Counted from the stretch's first letter, positions 51,934-61,121 are shown. The stretch is 64,000 nt of DNA from Ruminococcus sp. OA3 (GCF_022440845.1 NZ_JAKNTO010000001.1:3348001-3412000), one strand, 5' to 3'. Numbers and translations are program-made. Notes: generated from the letters alone by a model not told the origin.

Positions 51934-52827
51934 TTATTCTTTCAGCATTGCTAAATAGTTGTCCAGTCTTTCATTCACATATCCTGCAAATAATTTCTCC
52001 ATCGCTCCCAAATTATGTTTCACATGGTATTCGTCAAAAGCATTGTAATATGCAATTCGGTCTGCAAATTTGATGTCAATCGGCGGATATCCGGCTTTCA
52101 TCAATTCCAGATTCACAAGCAGGCGGCCCGTGCGGCCGTTGCCATCGATAAACGGGTGAATGCCTTCAAATTCAATATGAAACCGGGCAAGCCTGGGAAT
52201 GATATGCTCTGTGCTGTTTCTATAAGCCTCCAGCAACTGCTCCATCTTTTTCCGGATTAAATACGGTTGTACAGGCTCACATTTTGCCCCCATAATTCTT
52301 ACCGGAACTTTTCTGTATACACCCCTGTCATCTTTTTTATCAGCCAACACTAAATAATGAATTTGTTTAATGATGCTTTCTGATAATGGTAACGGTTCTT
52401 TCACCAGGTCCCTCACAAAGTCAAAGGCTTCTTTATGTCCAACCGCTTCCATATGATCTTTTAACGGCTTCTGATCAATGGTCAAACCGCGCAGTACCAT
52501 ATCAGTTTCACGGAGAGTCAGTGTATTCCCCTCGATGGCATTGGAATTATAAGTGAATTCAACCACAAATTCCTCTGTCAGCCGTTCAGCCTCTCCCTCC
52601 GTCAAAGGACGTCTGGAATCCAGTTCTGTTTTCTTCCTGTCAATACTCTCAAGCAGGCTTTCCGCAGACTTATACCGGCCATCCTCCGGTTTTTGCGCCT
52701 TTGCCGGAACCTTCCAACTGCGACCCTCACGGATAACACCTGGAATTTTACCTTCTGAACATAATATTCGTACTCTTCTATCTGAAATGCCCCATTTCTC
52801 TGCGGCCTGTTTAACTGACATATACAT
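51934..52827 (-). CDS. Fic family protein with N-terminal HTH
   Basis: A 297-residue Fic-domain enzyme, likely an AMP-transferase. Residues 1-45 resemble an excisionase/MerR-like helix-turn-helix (SVKQAAEKWGISDRRVRILC). An inhibitory helix motif SNAIEGN near residue 95 matches the (S/T)xxxE(G/N) rule, placing the autoinhibitory Glu upstream of the Fic core. The catalytic motif is HPFIDGNGRTGRLL near residue 210, fully canonical. AGGTG precedes the ATG at 52827. It has its own promoter with three repeats, and sits within the feo locus. Confidence 0.93.
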   Translation of the reverse strand: MYMSVKQAAEKWGISDRRVRILCSEGKIPGVIREGRSWKVPAKAQKPEDGRYKSAESLLESIDRKKTELDSRRPLTEGEAERLTEEFVVEFTYNSNAIEGNTLTLRETDMVLRGLTIDQKPLKDHMEAVGHKEAFDFVRDLVKEPLPLSESIIKQIHYLVLADKKDDRGVYRKVPVRIMGAKCEPVQPYLIRKKMEQLLEAYRNSTEHIIPRLARFHIEFEGIHPFIDGNGRTGRLLVNLELMKAGYPPIDIKFADRIAYYNAFDEYHVKHNLGAMEKLFAGYVNERLDNYLAMLKE

Positions 52828-52852
52828 ATTTCTGCACCTCGCTTCAGACAAT

Positions 52853-52881
52853 AGTATACCCTATTATCGGAATAACAGCAA
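52853..52881 (-). promoter_or_regulatory. Promoter of fic
   Basis: TTGCTG (52876-52881), 17-base spacer, TATACT (52853-52858), giving a short leader of about 20 bases. Confidence 0.65.
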
Positions 52882-52917
52882 CGCCATCGGAATAATACTT
52901 TCCATTTTTCGGAACAA
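52866..52917. promoter_or_regulatory. Triple direct repeat (putative operator) at the fic promoter
   Basis: ATCGGAATAA at 52866-52875 and 52886-52895, and TTCGGAACAA at 52908-52917 (plus-strand reading). Starts are 20 and 22 bases apart, about two helical turns each. The first copy lies within the promoter spacer, the second just upstream of the -35. Confidence 0.75.
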
Positions 52918-52920
52918 TGT

Positions 52921-52953
52921 AAAAGCCCGAAAGATACGTTTACTCTTCCGGGC
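52921..52953 (-). terminator. Probable terminator of feoB
   Basis: GCCCGGAAGA/TCTTTCGGGC stem (52925-52934 with 52944-52953, one mismatch), then TTTT on the minus strand. Confidence 0.65.
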
Positions 52954-53046
52954 AATTATTTTACACCTCTTATTTAAACGTCGGCCCCCCAAAATTCCGA
53001 AATTAACATTCCTGCATTTCTCCTAAAGGTATATCAGCGTGGAATG

Positions 53047-55086
53047 TCAAAACATACTCCCTATCTGATAGATTAAAAATGTAACTGCCCATGCCACGCA
53101 CAGCTGAAATCCTGCCGTAAGGAACGTCATCCTCCAACTTCCGGATTCCCTCTTGATCGTGGCGAGCGTCGCGATACATGGTATGTACAGCAGGCTGAAC
53201 GTCATCATACAGTACGCATTGAGCATACCGAATCCTGCCGTTCCCAGGATACCTGCCAGCGTCGCCATGCCAGCAGCACTCGTGGCATTACCCACGCCGA
53301 ACAGTACCGAACAGCTGGATACCACGACTTCTTTTGCCGAAATCCCGGCGATCAGCGCCACGATGATCTGCCAGTATCCCAATCCGATCGGCGCAAAAAC
53401 AGGAACTACCGCCTTTCCGATCAGAGATCCGAAGCTCTGTGTGATATCACTGACAAATCCCTGCGGACCAAAGTTCAGTACAAACCACATCACAATGGAC
53501 GCGATAAAGATCGTGGTTCCGGCTTTTGTGAGATAGTCCTTTACTTTTTCCCATACATAGATCCACACGGTCTGCGCACTCGGCGCCTTATATTCCGGCA
53601 GTTCGATCAGCAGATTGTTTTTTGCCTCTTTCCGGTCAAGTATATGTAATACAAACGCCACCAGGATCGCCACAAAAAGGCCCAGTACATACATGGAAAA
53701 TGCTGCAAACATCGCGTAGTCACCAAAAAACATCTGTGAAAACAGAACATAAACCGGGAGTCTTGCACTGCAGGACATGAAAGGCGTTATCAGGATCGTC
53801 TTCATACGGTCGGCACGGTTTTCAAGCGTACGCGAGGCCATGACAGCCGGAACCGTACATCCAAATCCGAGGATCATCGGAATGAATGCACGACCGGACA
53901 GTCCCAGCCTTCCCATCAGACTGTCCATCACATACGCTGCACGCGCCATATAACCGCTGTCTTCCAAAAATGCCAGTGCCAGAAACAGGATAAAAATATT
54001 TGGCAGGAAGGTCAGAATGCCGCCCACCCCGGAGATGATGCCGTCCACTACCAGTGAAACCAGCCACCCGGCAGCACCGACAGCATGCATTCCGACAGTC
54101 ACTTCCTGCGCTATGAAGTCCAGCAGAATCCCCATATATCCTTTCAGCCAGTCACCCAGCGTGAATGTCAGCAGAAATACAAGGGCCATGATGCAAAGAA
54201 ACATCGGGAATCCCCAGATCCTATGCGTCAGCAGCTGGTCGATCCGGTCTGTGCTCTCTTCCTTCTGCTCCTTGTTTACCAAAACCTCATGAATGACCTC
54301 TTCGATAAAATCATACTTTTCATTGATGATCTGCGACTCGTAGCATTTTTCCGTAATGTCTGTCAGATCCAATGGATATATCTTCTGTGTCTCCTCATCG
54401 CACTCCAGAAGTTTGATCGCGTAGTAACGTGCCTTCGGGATTCCCGGATATGTCTCTTTCAGACGTACTCTGACTGCATCAATCTTGTCTTCTATCTCAT
54501 CGCTGTACACCATCACAAATTCATTATGATGCTGATGTCTGTGCTCTGTGGAGATATCATGGTGGTGAATGAGCGGCTGTTTTTCTTCGAAATCTTTATG
54601 ATGCACCACTGCATGCATCAGGATATCCAGTCCCTTTTTCTTGCGCGCACAGACCGGAATCACGGGTATCCCCAGCATCTCCGGCAGACGGTGAAGGTCG
54701 ATCTCCATCCCGCGTTTTTCTACGATATCCATCATATTCAGAGCCAGCACGACAGGTTTCCCAAGCTCTATGAGCTGAAGCGTCAGATAGAGATTCCTCT
54801 CAAGAGAGGATGCATCGGCTACATCCACGATCACATCCACCTCGTCACTCAGCACATACTGCCTTGCCACCACTTCTTCCATCGTGTAGGAGGTCAGACT
54901 GTAAGTTCCCGGCAGGTCCACCAGCTGGATATCAAACTCCTGAAATTTCATGGAGCCTTCCACTTTCTCCACCGTAACCCCCGGCCAGTTTGCAACCTTC
55001 AGATTAGCACCGGTATAGGCATTGAACAGCGTCGTCTTTCCGCAGTTCGGATTCCCCATGAATCCCACACGTATCTTATTGCCCAT
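53047..55086 (-). CDS. feoB: Ferrous iron transporter B
   Basis: A 679-residue Fe(II) permease. The N-terminal G domain has GNPNCGKTTLFN (G1), VDLPGTYSL (G3) and LNMMDIVEKRG (G4). A His-rich stretch near residue 180 (HHHDISTEHRHQHH) may bind metal. Two Gate-type membrane halves follow, with GFGCTVPAVMASRTL and SARLPVY containing the conserved Cys. The ATG at 55086 is nine bases from GGGAGG and overlaps the feoA end. Shorter than the E. coli protein but normal for Clostridia. Confidence 0.96.
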   Translation of the reverse strand: MGNKIRVGFMGNPNCGKTTLFNAYTGANLKVANWPGVTVEKVEGSMKFQEFDIQLVDLPGTYSLTSYTMEEVVARQYVLSDEVDVIVDVADASSLERNLYLTLQLIELGKPVVLALNMMDIVEKRGMEIDLHRLPEMLGIPVIPVCARKKKGLDILMHAVVHHKDFEEKQPLIHHHDISTEHRHQHHNEFVMVYSDEIEDKIDAVRVRLKETYPGIPKARYYAIKLLECDEETQKIYPLDLTDITEKCYESQIINEKYDFIEEVIHEVLVNKEQKEESTDRIDQLLTHRIWGFPMFLCIMALVFLLTFTLGDWLKGYMGILLDFIAQEVTVGMHAVGAAGWLVSLVVDGIISGVGGILTFLPNIFILFLALAFLEDSGYMARAAYVMDSLMGRLGLSGRAFIPMILGFGCTVPAVMASRTLENRADRMKTILITPFMSCSARLPVYVLFSQMFFGDYAMFAAFSMYVLGLFVAILVAFVLHILDRKEAKNNLLIELPEYKAPSAQTVWIYVWEKVKDYLTKAGTTIFIASIVMWFVLNFGPQGFVSDITQSFGSLIGKAVVPVFAPIGLGYWQIIVALIAGISAKEVVVSSCSVLFGVGNATSAAGMATLAGILGTAGFGMLNAYCMMTFSLLYIPCIATLATIKRESGSWRMTFLTAGFQLCVAWAVTFLIYQIGSMF

Positions 55087-55312
55087 CGCTGTCATCCTCC
55101 CTCACTTCGATATGCTCTGCAATACTCTTTCCGATGGCAAACCGGGTGCCCCGCACCTTAATCACCATCGCTCCTCTTTTCTTCTTATTCATAACCAGAA
55201 CCCTGGAGTCACCTGTCATACCAAGTGCCTCCAGACGCCGGTCAACATTCAGCGGCAGATCCATCCTCACCACACGGTAGCTGCTGTCAACCTCTCCCTC
55301 TATCAGTTTCAT
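55076..55312 (-). CDS. feoA: FeoA domain protein
   Basis: A 78-residue SH3-like FeoA protein, a cytosolic partner of FeoB. VDRRLEALGMTGDSRVLVMNKKKRGAMVIKVRGTRFAIGKSIAEHIEV contains the family core, cited as RRLEALGMTGDSRVLV and RGTRFAIGKSIAEHI. It overlaps feoB by 11 bases. Likely the first gene of the feoAB operon. Confidence 0.93.
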   Translation of the reverse strand: MKLIEGEVDSSYRVVRMDLPLNVDRRLEALGMTGDSRVLVMNKKKRGAMVIKVRGTRFAIGKSIAEHIEVREDDSDGQ

Positions 55313-55340
55313 CTCGCTCCCTCTTCCTTATCGGTGTTTT

Positions 55341-55394
55341 TTCTCAGTTAGTTGAGATTAATCTTAGCTTACAATGTTTCTTTCCGTCTGTCAA
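55341..55394 (-). promoter_or_regulatory. Putative feoAB promoter and iron-repressor region
   Basis: TTGACA (55389-55394) with, 17 bases on, a weak -10 TAAGCT (55366-55371). Immediately downstream are AGATTAATCT (55355-55364, perfect palindrome) and CTCA...TGAG, a plausible site for a DtxR- or Fur-type repressor. No clear consensus box. Confidence 0.4.
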
Positions 55395-55407
55395 TCATAC
55401 ATTATTT

Positions 55408-55439
55408 AAAAAGACCGCTGCACAGTCAGTGCAACAGTC
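55408..55439 (-). terminator. Terminator of coaX
   Basis: Eleven-base stem (55413-55423 with 55429-55439, two wobble pairs), TGACT loop region, then T5 on the minus strand. Confidence 0.8.
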
Positions 55440-55449
55440 CTTATAATTC

Positions 55450-56217
55450 TTAAGATTTGTTTTTGTTATAGATGATAAGTAATCCTTTTAAAAGAAGGTC
55501 ATCATCCATGATAACCTCTCTTCTGCAGTGCGGGATAATCGATTTCGCCAGCCCGCCGGTTGCGATCGCGGTCGCTTTTTTGCCCAGCTCATCTTCGATT
55601 CGTGTGATCAGCCCGTCCACCATCGATGCACTGCTGTAGATCACACCGCTTTTCATGCAGTCGATCGTATTCTTGCCAATCATGTGTTTCGGTGGTTCCA
55701 GGCTGATTCCCTGCAGCTGTGCCGCATGGGCAGTCAGAGAATCCAGCGATACGAGCACACCGGGGAGTATCATTCCCCCAATATAATTCCGGTTCTCATC
55801 GATAACACAGACCGTCGTGGCCGTGCCCATGTCAAATACGATCAGAGGCGCCGGATATTCATTGATAGCGGCTACAGAATCAGCCACCAGGTCACTTCCA
55901 AGCTGTGCCGGATTATCCATCAGGATATTCAGTCCCGTCTTGATTCCGGGCCCCACTACCAGCACCTTTCTGCGAAGGATTTTTTCCGTGGCGATCCGCA
56001 TGATATTCGTGATCTGCGGAACAACCGAAGAGATGATCCCTCCCTGGATTTTCTCATACTCAATCCCATAGAGATCCAGGACTACTTTTATATCAATCGC
56101 GTATTCCAGCTCTGTCTTCGTCCGCACGGTGGAGAGCCGTTCAACAAAATATGTCTGTTTCTCGTCCACACATCCGACCACAATGTTTGTATTACCGATA
56201 TCAATGGCTAAAATCAT
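55450..56217 (-). CDS. coaX: Type III pantothenate kinase
   Basis: First CoA-synthesis enzyme, 255 residues, of the ASKHA fold. Phosphate-1 motif DIGNTNIVVGCV starts the protein; NPAQLGSDLVADSVAA binds pantothenate; VFDMGTATTVCVIDENRNYIGG (in parts VFDMGTATTVCV, RNYIGGMILPGV) gives the catalytic Asp and phosphate-2. ATG follows AGGAGTATG. It begins one base before the end of the ECF gene region, forming a pantothenate/CoA cluster with the next two genes. Confidence 0.96.
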   Translation of the reverse strand: MILAIDIGNTNIVVGCVDEKQTYFVERLSTVRTKTELEYAIDIKVVLDLYGIEYEKIQGGIISSVVPQITNIMRIATEKILRRKVLVVGPGIKTGLNILMDNPAQLGSDLVADSVAAINEYPAPLIVFDMGTATTVCVIDENRNYIGGMILPGVLVSLDSLTAHAAQLQGISLEPPKHMIGKNTIDCMKSGVIYSSASMVDGLITRIEDELGKKATAIATGGLAKSIIPHCRREVIMDDDLLLKGLLIIYNKNKS

Positions 56218-56218
56218 A

Positions 56219-56884
56219 TCATACTCCTATATTCTTCATCACTTTCGTATTCATCAGCACTTTTCCGACCAGAGCCACGATAACCGCTGCCACAATCGCC
56301 TCCGGAATTCCGTTGACGGTGATGATGGCCGTGATCGCCGAGTAGACCGCATTTGCCGCAATCCCGCTTGCAGCCGCATAACTGTCCCCGAAAAACAGAT
56401 AGATCATGTTCATGACCAGAAGTGTGTTGGTCAGCGCACCGGACAGGCCTGCAAGTGCCAGTCCCAAAACAGAGGTGCCGTTCGTCTGCTTTTTCGTCAG
56501 CTTCATAACGAGGCGGTAGACAAAGAACGGTACGACGCCGACGAGGATCCGCGGCACAAAACAGATGATCAGGCTGCCGATTCCTCCGCTGTACTCGCCC
56601 AGGGAGTAGAACGGTGTAAATACAAAGGAGGTCACCGACGGATTGATCGTATTGTTGATAAAACTCGTAAGTCCAAAGACAAAACCAAGTGCCGCTCCTT
56701 TTTTGGGTCCCAGCATCAGCGATCCGATAATGACCGGAATATGGATGATGGTCGCTCTGGTGAAACCGAGTGGAATGTAGCCCAGAAACGGTGTGAAGGC
56801 CATGACTAAAATCAGTGCAGCGAAAAGTGCCACCTGTGCCATTCCCTTCGTTTTTGACATAGTTGCTGTTGACGTGTTATTCAT
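56219..56884 (-). CDS. ECF transporter S component, probably for pantothenate
   Basis: A 221-residue membrane protein with six helices and the N-terminal QVALFAALILVMAFTP start of ECF substrate-binding subunits. Conserved turns include GFTRATIIHIPVIIGSLMLGPKKGAALGFVFGL, cited as IHIPVIIGSLMLGPKKGA. Its place between coaX and coaBC argues for pantothenate (PanT-like). The EcfA/T module must be encoded elsewhere. AGGAGG precedes the ATG at 56884; a longer in-frame reading extends into the gap without homology. Confidence 0.85.
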   Translation of the reverse strand: MNNTSTATMSKTKGMAQVALFAALILVMAFTPFLGYIPLGFTRATIIHIPVIIGSLMLGPKKGAALGFVFGLTSFINNTINPSVTSFVFTPFYSLGEYSGGIGSLIICFVPRILVGVVPFFVYRLVMKLTKKQTNGTSVLGLALAGLSGALTNTLLVMNMIYLFFGDSYAAASGIAANAVYSAITAIITVNGIPEAIVAAVIVALVGKVLMNTKVMKNIGV

Positions 56885-56947
56885 TTTTTTCCTCCTGTTA
56901 CTGTTCCTTCTTCTGTAAGGATACAATACATGTGCCCTCTCGGGAGT

Positions 56948-58138
56948 TTACGGGTTGCTCATAATTCTATCCAGGATGTGAACGGCAACCTCTTCTTTGC
57001 TCATCAGGTCAAGAGAGATTTCCTCATCCTGTGTAATCAGGGTCACCACATTGGTGTTCGCTTCAAATCCAGCTCCGGGTTCTCTCAGATTGTTGGCTAC
57101 AATCATGTCCAGATGCTTTTTTGCAAGCTTGTCCCTGGAATTACCAATTACATTCTCCGTCTCCATGGAAAATCCGCACAGATACTGATGCGGCTTCTTG
57201 TGCTCTCCCAGATATTTTAAAATGTCTTCCGTCCGTTCCATCAAAACGGTAAGACTGTCTCCCTTTTTCTTCATTTTCTCATCACTGACATGGCGGGGAC
57301 GGTAATCAGCAACTGCCGCCGCTTTGATCACAATATCCTGATCCGGAAACTCACCGGTTACCGCATCGAACATCTCCTGTGCGCTGGTTACATGGATCAC
57401 CTTCACAAAAGGCGGCGGTGTGAGATTCGTCCTTCCGCTCACCAGCGTCACCTCAGCTCCTCGGAGCATGGCGATTCTGGCAATCGCATATCCCATTTTT
57501 CCGGATGAGTGATTCGTGATAAAGCGTACCGGGTCCATCGCCTCCCGCGTCGGTCCGGCTGTCACCAGTATCCGTTTCCCGCGCATATCTTTTTTAAATG
57601 CGATCTCCCGTTCAATATATTCCATCAGCACCTCAGGCTCAGGCATCTTGCCGGCCCCCGTATCCCCGCAGGCAAGCCTGCCCGCTGCTGACGGTATCAC
57701 TTCAAATCCATACTGCTTCAGCGTGCGCATATTGTCGCGCACTACAGGATTCTCATACATTGCTGTGTTCATCGCAGGCGCAACGATCTTCCTGCAGCGG
57801 CAGGCCAATGCGGTTGTCGTGAGCATATCATCCGCTATTCCATGGGCAAGTTTTCCGATCACATCCGCTGTTGCGGGCGCTATCATCATTACATCCGCCT
57901 GTTTTGCGATAGCGACGTGCTCCACACTGTGCTGAAAATTCCTGTCAAATGTATCAATCAGGCATTTATTTCCCGTTAATGTCTCAAATGTAATCGGGTT
58001 TATAAAATTGACGGCATTCTGTGTCATGATCACATGGATATTGGCATGCTGCTTCATGAGCGCACTCGCAAGAGCTGCACTTTTATAGGCTGCAATTCCG
58101 CCCGATACACCGAGCAGCACTGTTTTTCCATTTAACAT
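56948..58138 (-). CDS. coaBC: Bifunctional phosphopantothenoylcysteine decarboxylase/synthetase
   Basis: A 396-residue fusion that makes 4'-phosphopantetheine. The CoaC flavin domain (about 1-180) has GVSGGIAAYKSA, catalytic His in QHSVEHVAIAKQ, the Asn-Met motif APAMNTAMYENP and ACGDTGAGKMPEPE with the active Cys. CoaB (about 185-396) starts KRILVTAGPTREAMDPVRFI (cited as TAGPTREAMDPVRFI) and has NHSSGKMGYA. The ATG at 58138 lies nine bases from AAGGAG. Confidence 0.96.
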   Translation of the reverse strand: MLNGKTVLLGVSGGIAAYKSAALASALMKQHANIHVIMTQNAVNFINPITFETLTGNKCLIDTFDRNFQHSVEHVAIAKQADVMMIAPATADVIGKLAHGIADDMLTTTALACRCRKIVAPAMNTAMYENPVVRDNMRTLKQYGFEVIPSAAGRLACGDTGAGKMPEPEVLMEYIEREIAFKKDMRGKRILVTAGPTREAMDPVRFITNHSSGKMGYAIARIAMLRGAEVTLVSGRTNLTPPPFVKVIHVTSAQEMFDAVTGEFPDQDIVIKAAAVADYRPRHVSDEKMKKKGDSLTVLMERTEDILKYLGEHKKPHQYLCGFSMETENVIGNSRDKLAKKHLDMIVANNLREPGAGFEANTNVVTLITQDEEISLDLMSKEEVAVHILDRIMSNP

Positions 58139-58189
58139 CGGATTATTCTCCTTTTTCTGCATGCAGATTCTTTGCTTATTATATAGAAA

Positions 58190-60352
58190 TCATTCCGAAA
58201 TTGCAATGATATACGTGCCATTTCTTTCAAAAACGACCTCTCCCGCAGACTTCAGCAGAGAATCATTGACCACTTTATACTTTTCACGCTCAAGATCTCC
58301 TACATAAATATAATCTACATCATATTTTTCCAGCAATTCACTCACCTCTGCTCCATCCCGGGAGGTATAGATGAGCTCCACATCACTTTTTCTCTCGTTA
58401 AGATCTTCGGTGTCATTCCTCCACAGCCACTCATGTACATACCAGCCAAGAACACAAGGCAGTCCGGTCATTGCAGAGATCCGCTGGTATTCCGAGTAGC
58501 TGTCTCCACAGGCTTCCACGATAACAGGACTCCCGTCCACATTTTCATTCAGCCAGTCAATGGCGCCTGCATCTGTCGGATAATCATTCTCCAGGTACGC
58601 AGTCGCATCCAGTCCCTGAAATCCGGAGCGGTCCAGAACATTTCCAAACCAGTCGGAAACAGCAGTGCCGAAGTAACCGATCGTCGAAAACAGACAGATA
58701 CTTCCCAGGATTCCCGTCACATACAGCACATGTGACTTGTTCAGCAGAAAACGCACCAGAATATATGCCATACTGATGCCAAAGAGTGTAAACGCCTGAT
58801 ACGTCAGTTTAAACATCGTATTCGCTCTGGCCGAATTCTCCTCATATATATCACGCACATACACAAGTTCCGGAATCAGTACAAGTCCTACCGCACAGAG
58901 TACCAGCCCCGCCACAAACAGATCTGATGGATGTGTTTTTTCAAGCAGATTTCGAAACCATCCTCTGTTCTCTGTTTTTCTGGCATTTTTTATGATCGTC
59001 CACACCACAAATATACTGCACAGAATCAGCGGAAATCCCCACACGACCAGCAGTTGTTTTAAAGAGGTGTGATTCTTCGCCAATGCAATCCCCGACACCA
59101 TACTGTCAAACTGCAGAGTAAACGGCAGTGCAACAAGTTCAGAGATCATCAGTATCCAGGCACCGTGCAGCAGGCTGCGGCCGATCGTATACCCCGGTGA
59201 AAACTGCCCTTCCCTCAGATTACGGTACACGACAACCGCCATGATCACCACGAAATAGATGGGAAAGTCCCAGTAATTTGTAAAATGAAAAACTCCCAGG
59301 AAAATCCCAAACATCAGATTATAAGGATTTTTCAATGAGCGCATAAGCCGGCGGGGCAGCGAATCCCTTTGCTTCGTTTTCGATATAAGGAGTGGAGATT
59401 TCATAAATGCATAGATAATGCCGACAAGACACAGTACAAACATCAGGTTCACAACATGAGCATGCAGATCTCCAAGTATAAAGGAATACGCCGGATATTC
59501 ATGGATCGTCCGGTCGCTGCCTTTCGGGTAGTAGCCGATATAGCGCGTCGAATTTGAAAACCAGTAGGTGTAGTCACTGTCATGTCCCAGAAACTTTCCA
59601 AAGAATCGCAGCAGCGGCCCGGCCAGCACATAATGCATGTTGCCGGCAAAAGACACGGCAGCTCCGGCCAGCAGACCGACAGGCACTGACGCACCTGTAC
59701 GCTTCTTTCCGCTCACATTAACGGCCCGGTCTTCCCAGAGCTGGCGCCCGACGGCAAACGGCATCATAAACGCAAATGCAGCCACGAGCGTGCGCATCAC
59801 GTTATATGTCTCCTGTATCCGGGTAAATGATATTTTCGTCAAAAATACTGCGAAGTACTGTCCCCCGTAATAGTAGTTGAGAGACTCTCCCGCATACCAG
59901 ATGTCCGGCGCCGGAATCTCTGTGCTCCGCATCATGCTCGCCATGAACCCGTAGTCCATGAACTTTTCCGTTCCTTTGGCCGCCGGATGAAAACCCGCCA
60001 GATATGTCCAGAACAGGAACAGCAGCAGAAATAACAGTTCTTCACAGATGATCAGTTTTCCATTTTCACGCGTGATCCAGAACACGGATTTTCCTTTTTT
60101 GAGCCGACACCAGAAAATTGCAGTATTCAGAACGATTCCCAGAAGCACGATGACTACGCAGAAGGTTGTCGTGAATTTAAATAATCCGGTACTGACCAGC
60201 AGCCACACAAAATATCCCGGCAGCACAGCCCCCAGTACCTTGGAAAAAATCCATCCGCAGTCACGATAATTTTTAAACACGATTGCTGTCAAAGGCATAA
60301 ACGCCATGCCCAGTACCAGCATCATCAGCCACCAAATCAGACACGTACCCAT
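58190..60352 (-). CDS. DUF2298 polytopic membrane protein (putative glycosyltransferase)
   Basis: A 720-residue protein with about 14 membrane helices of the DUF2298 family, GT-C-like. Diagnostic segments are AAKGTEKFMDYGFMASMMRST (cited as GTEKFMDYGFMASM), PDIWYAGESLNYYYGGQ, and YILGDLHAHVVNL with conserved Asp/His. A C-terminal soluble domain (about 600-720) includes DAGAIDWLNENVDG. It follows a GT2 gene with start-stop overlap, so a two-enzyme glycolipid or wall-glycan pathway is likely. Two adjacent ATG codons (60355, 60352); the second is better spaced from GGAGG. Confidence 0.88.
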   Translation of the reverse strand: MGTCLIWWLMMLVLGMAFMPLTAIVFKNYRDCGWIFSKVLGAVLPGYFVWLLVSTGLFKFTTTFCVVIVLLGIVLNTAIFWCRLKKGKSVFWITRENGKLIICEELLFLLLFLFWTYLAGFHPAAKGTEKFMDYGFMASMMRSTEIPAPDIWYAGESLNYYYGGQYFAVFLTKISFTRIQETYNVMRTLVAAFAFMMPFAVGRQLWEDRAVNVSGKKRTGASVPVGLLAGAAVSFAGNMHYVLAGPLLRFFGKFLGHDSDYTYWFSNSTRYIGYYPKGSDRTIHEYPAYSFILGDLHAHVVNLMFVLCLVGIIYAFMKSPLLISKTKQRDSLPRRLMRSLKNPYNLMFGIFLGVFHFTNYWDFPIYFVVIMAVVVYRNLREGQFSPGYTIGRSLLHGAWILMISELVALPFTLQFDSMVSGIALAKNHTSLKQLLVVWGFPLILCSIFVVWTIIKNARKTENRGWFRNLLEKTHPSDLFVAGLVLCAVGLVLIPELVYVRDIYEENSARANTMFKLTYQAFTLFGISMAYILVRFLLNKSHVLYVTGILGSICLFSTIGYFGTAVSDWFGNVLDRSGFQGLDATAYLENDYPTDAGAIDWLNENVDGSPVIVEACGDSYSEYQRISAMTGLPCVLGWYVHEWLWRNDTEDLNERKSDVELIYTSRDGAEVSELLEKYDVDYIYVGDLEREKYKVVNDSLLKSAGEVVFERNGTYIIAISE

Positions 60353-61056
60353 CATATCCTCCTTCGCATCGAATGAAATTCAGCCACTGCACGGCGGCCC
60401 ATGGCAATGATCTTCGGAATATTGACAGAATTAACTCCGCCCTGGCGCATCCGGAATGTGATCGGATAGTACAGGACCGTCTTCCCCCTCTTTTTATACA
60501 GTACGCTGACCATCACATTTGCCAGGTGATAATCTCTTGGAATACTTTTCAGAATCTCACTTAACTCGTCCGCCCGCATCAGACGGAACGGTGTATTGAT
60601 ATCTCTCATCCATGTGCGGAAATTGAGAAGCACTACCAGGCGCAGTGTTTTTGTCACAACCTTCCTGGAAAATCCATCCTGACGATGCTTCCGGTACCCG
60701 AGCAGCAGTCCCGCCTCCAGACGGTCCTTCCACATCTGGCCAAAATCCGACGGAAGCGTCTGGCCATCTGAATCCGTTTGAAAGATATACTCCGCCCCAT
60801 GCGCGATTGCATAGCGATATCCGTAAAGTACCGCGGCTCCGTGACCGCCATTCTTTTTTTTCACTGCCTCCAGATATGGATACTGTTCCATCAGGCTCAT
60901 CAGTATCTCATATGTAGTATCCGTGCTCCCATCATCCACAACGAGCAGGCGGCTGCCATTCTGGATCCTGCTGATCACAGGGTACCACTGCCGCACGACT
61001 GTTTTAATATTCTCCGCCTCATTATATGCCGGCATCACAATCCAAAGTGTGTTCAT
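60352..61056 (-). CDS. GT2 family glycosyltransferase
   Basis: A 234-residue family 2 transferase resembling polyprenyl-phosphate hexosyltransferases (DPM1-like). It has MPAYNEAENIKTVVRQW at the N-terminus, VVDDGSTDTTYEIL, and QTDSDGQTLPSDFGQMW holding the DxD motif. Lacks C-terminal membrane helices. It would make a lipid-linked sugar donor for the adjoining GT-C-like DUF2298 protein; this coupling is inferred from the overlap of the two genes. Confidence 0.92.
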   Translation of the reverse strand: MNTLWIVMPAYNEAENIKTVVRQWYPVISRIQNGSRLLVVDDGSTDTTYEILMSLMEQYPYLEAVKKKNGGHGAAVLYGYRYAIAHGAEYIFQTDSDGQTLPSDFGQMWKDRLEAGLLLGYRKHRQDGFSRKVVTKTLRLVVLLNFRTWMRDINTPFRLMRADELSEILKSIPRDYHLANVMVSVLYKKRGKTVLYYPITFRMRQGGVNSVNIPKIIAMGRRAVAEFHSMRRRI

Positions 61057-61078
61057 AATGTCTCCCCGTTTTTACCCT

Positions 61079-61116
61079 AAAAAGGGGATGCCTTGCGTAT
61101 CGCAGCCTCCCCTTTT
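61079..61116 (-). terminator. Terminator of the cytidylate-kinase-like gene
   Basis: AAAAGGGGA (61108-61116 region on the minus strand) pairs with TCCCCTTTT (61080-61088), with a further GC pair inside and T5 after it. Confidence 0.85.
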
Positions 61117-61121
61117 CATCC

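Noticed and set aside
52974-53009. 11-codon ORF after feoB with an upstream AGGAG
   Set aside because: Poor spacing to the start codon, very short, and no similarity to FeoB-associated peptides.
54085-55161. 358-codon plus-strand frame
   Set aside because: Antisense shadow of feoB with His/Cys-rich, implausible composition.
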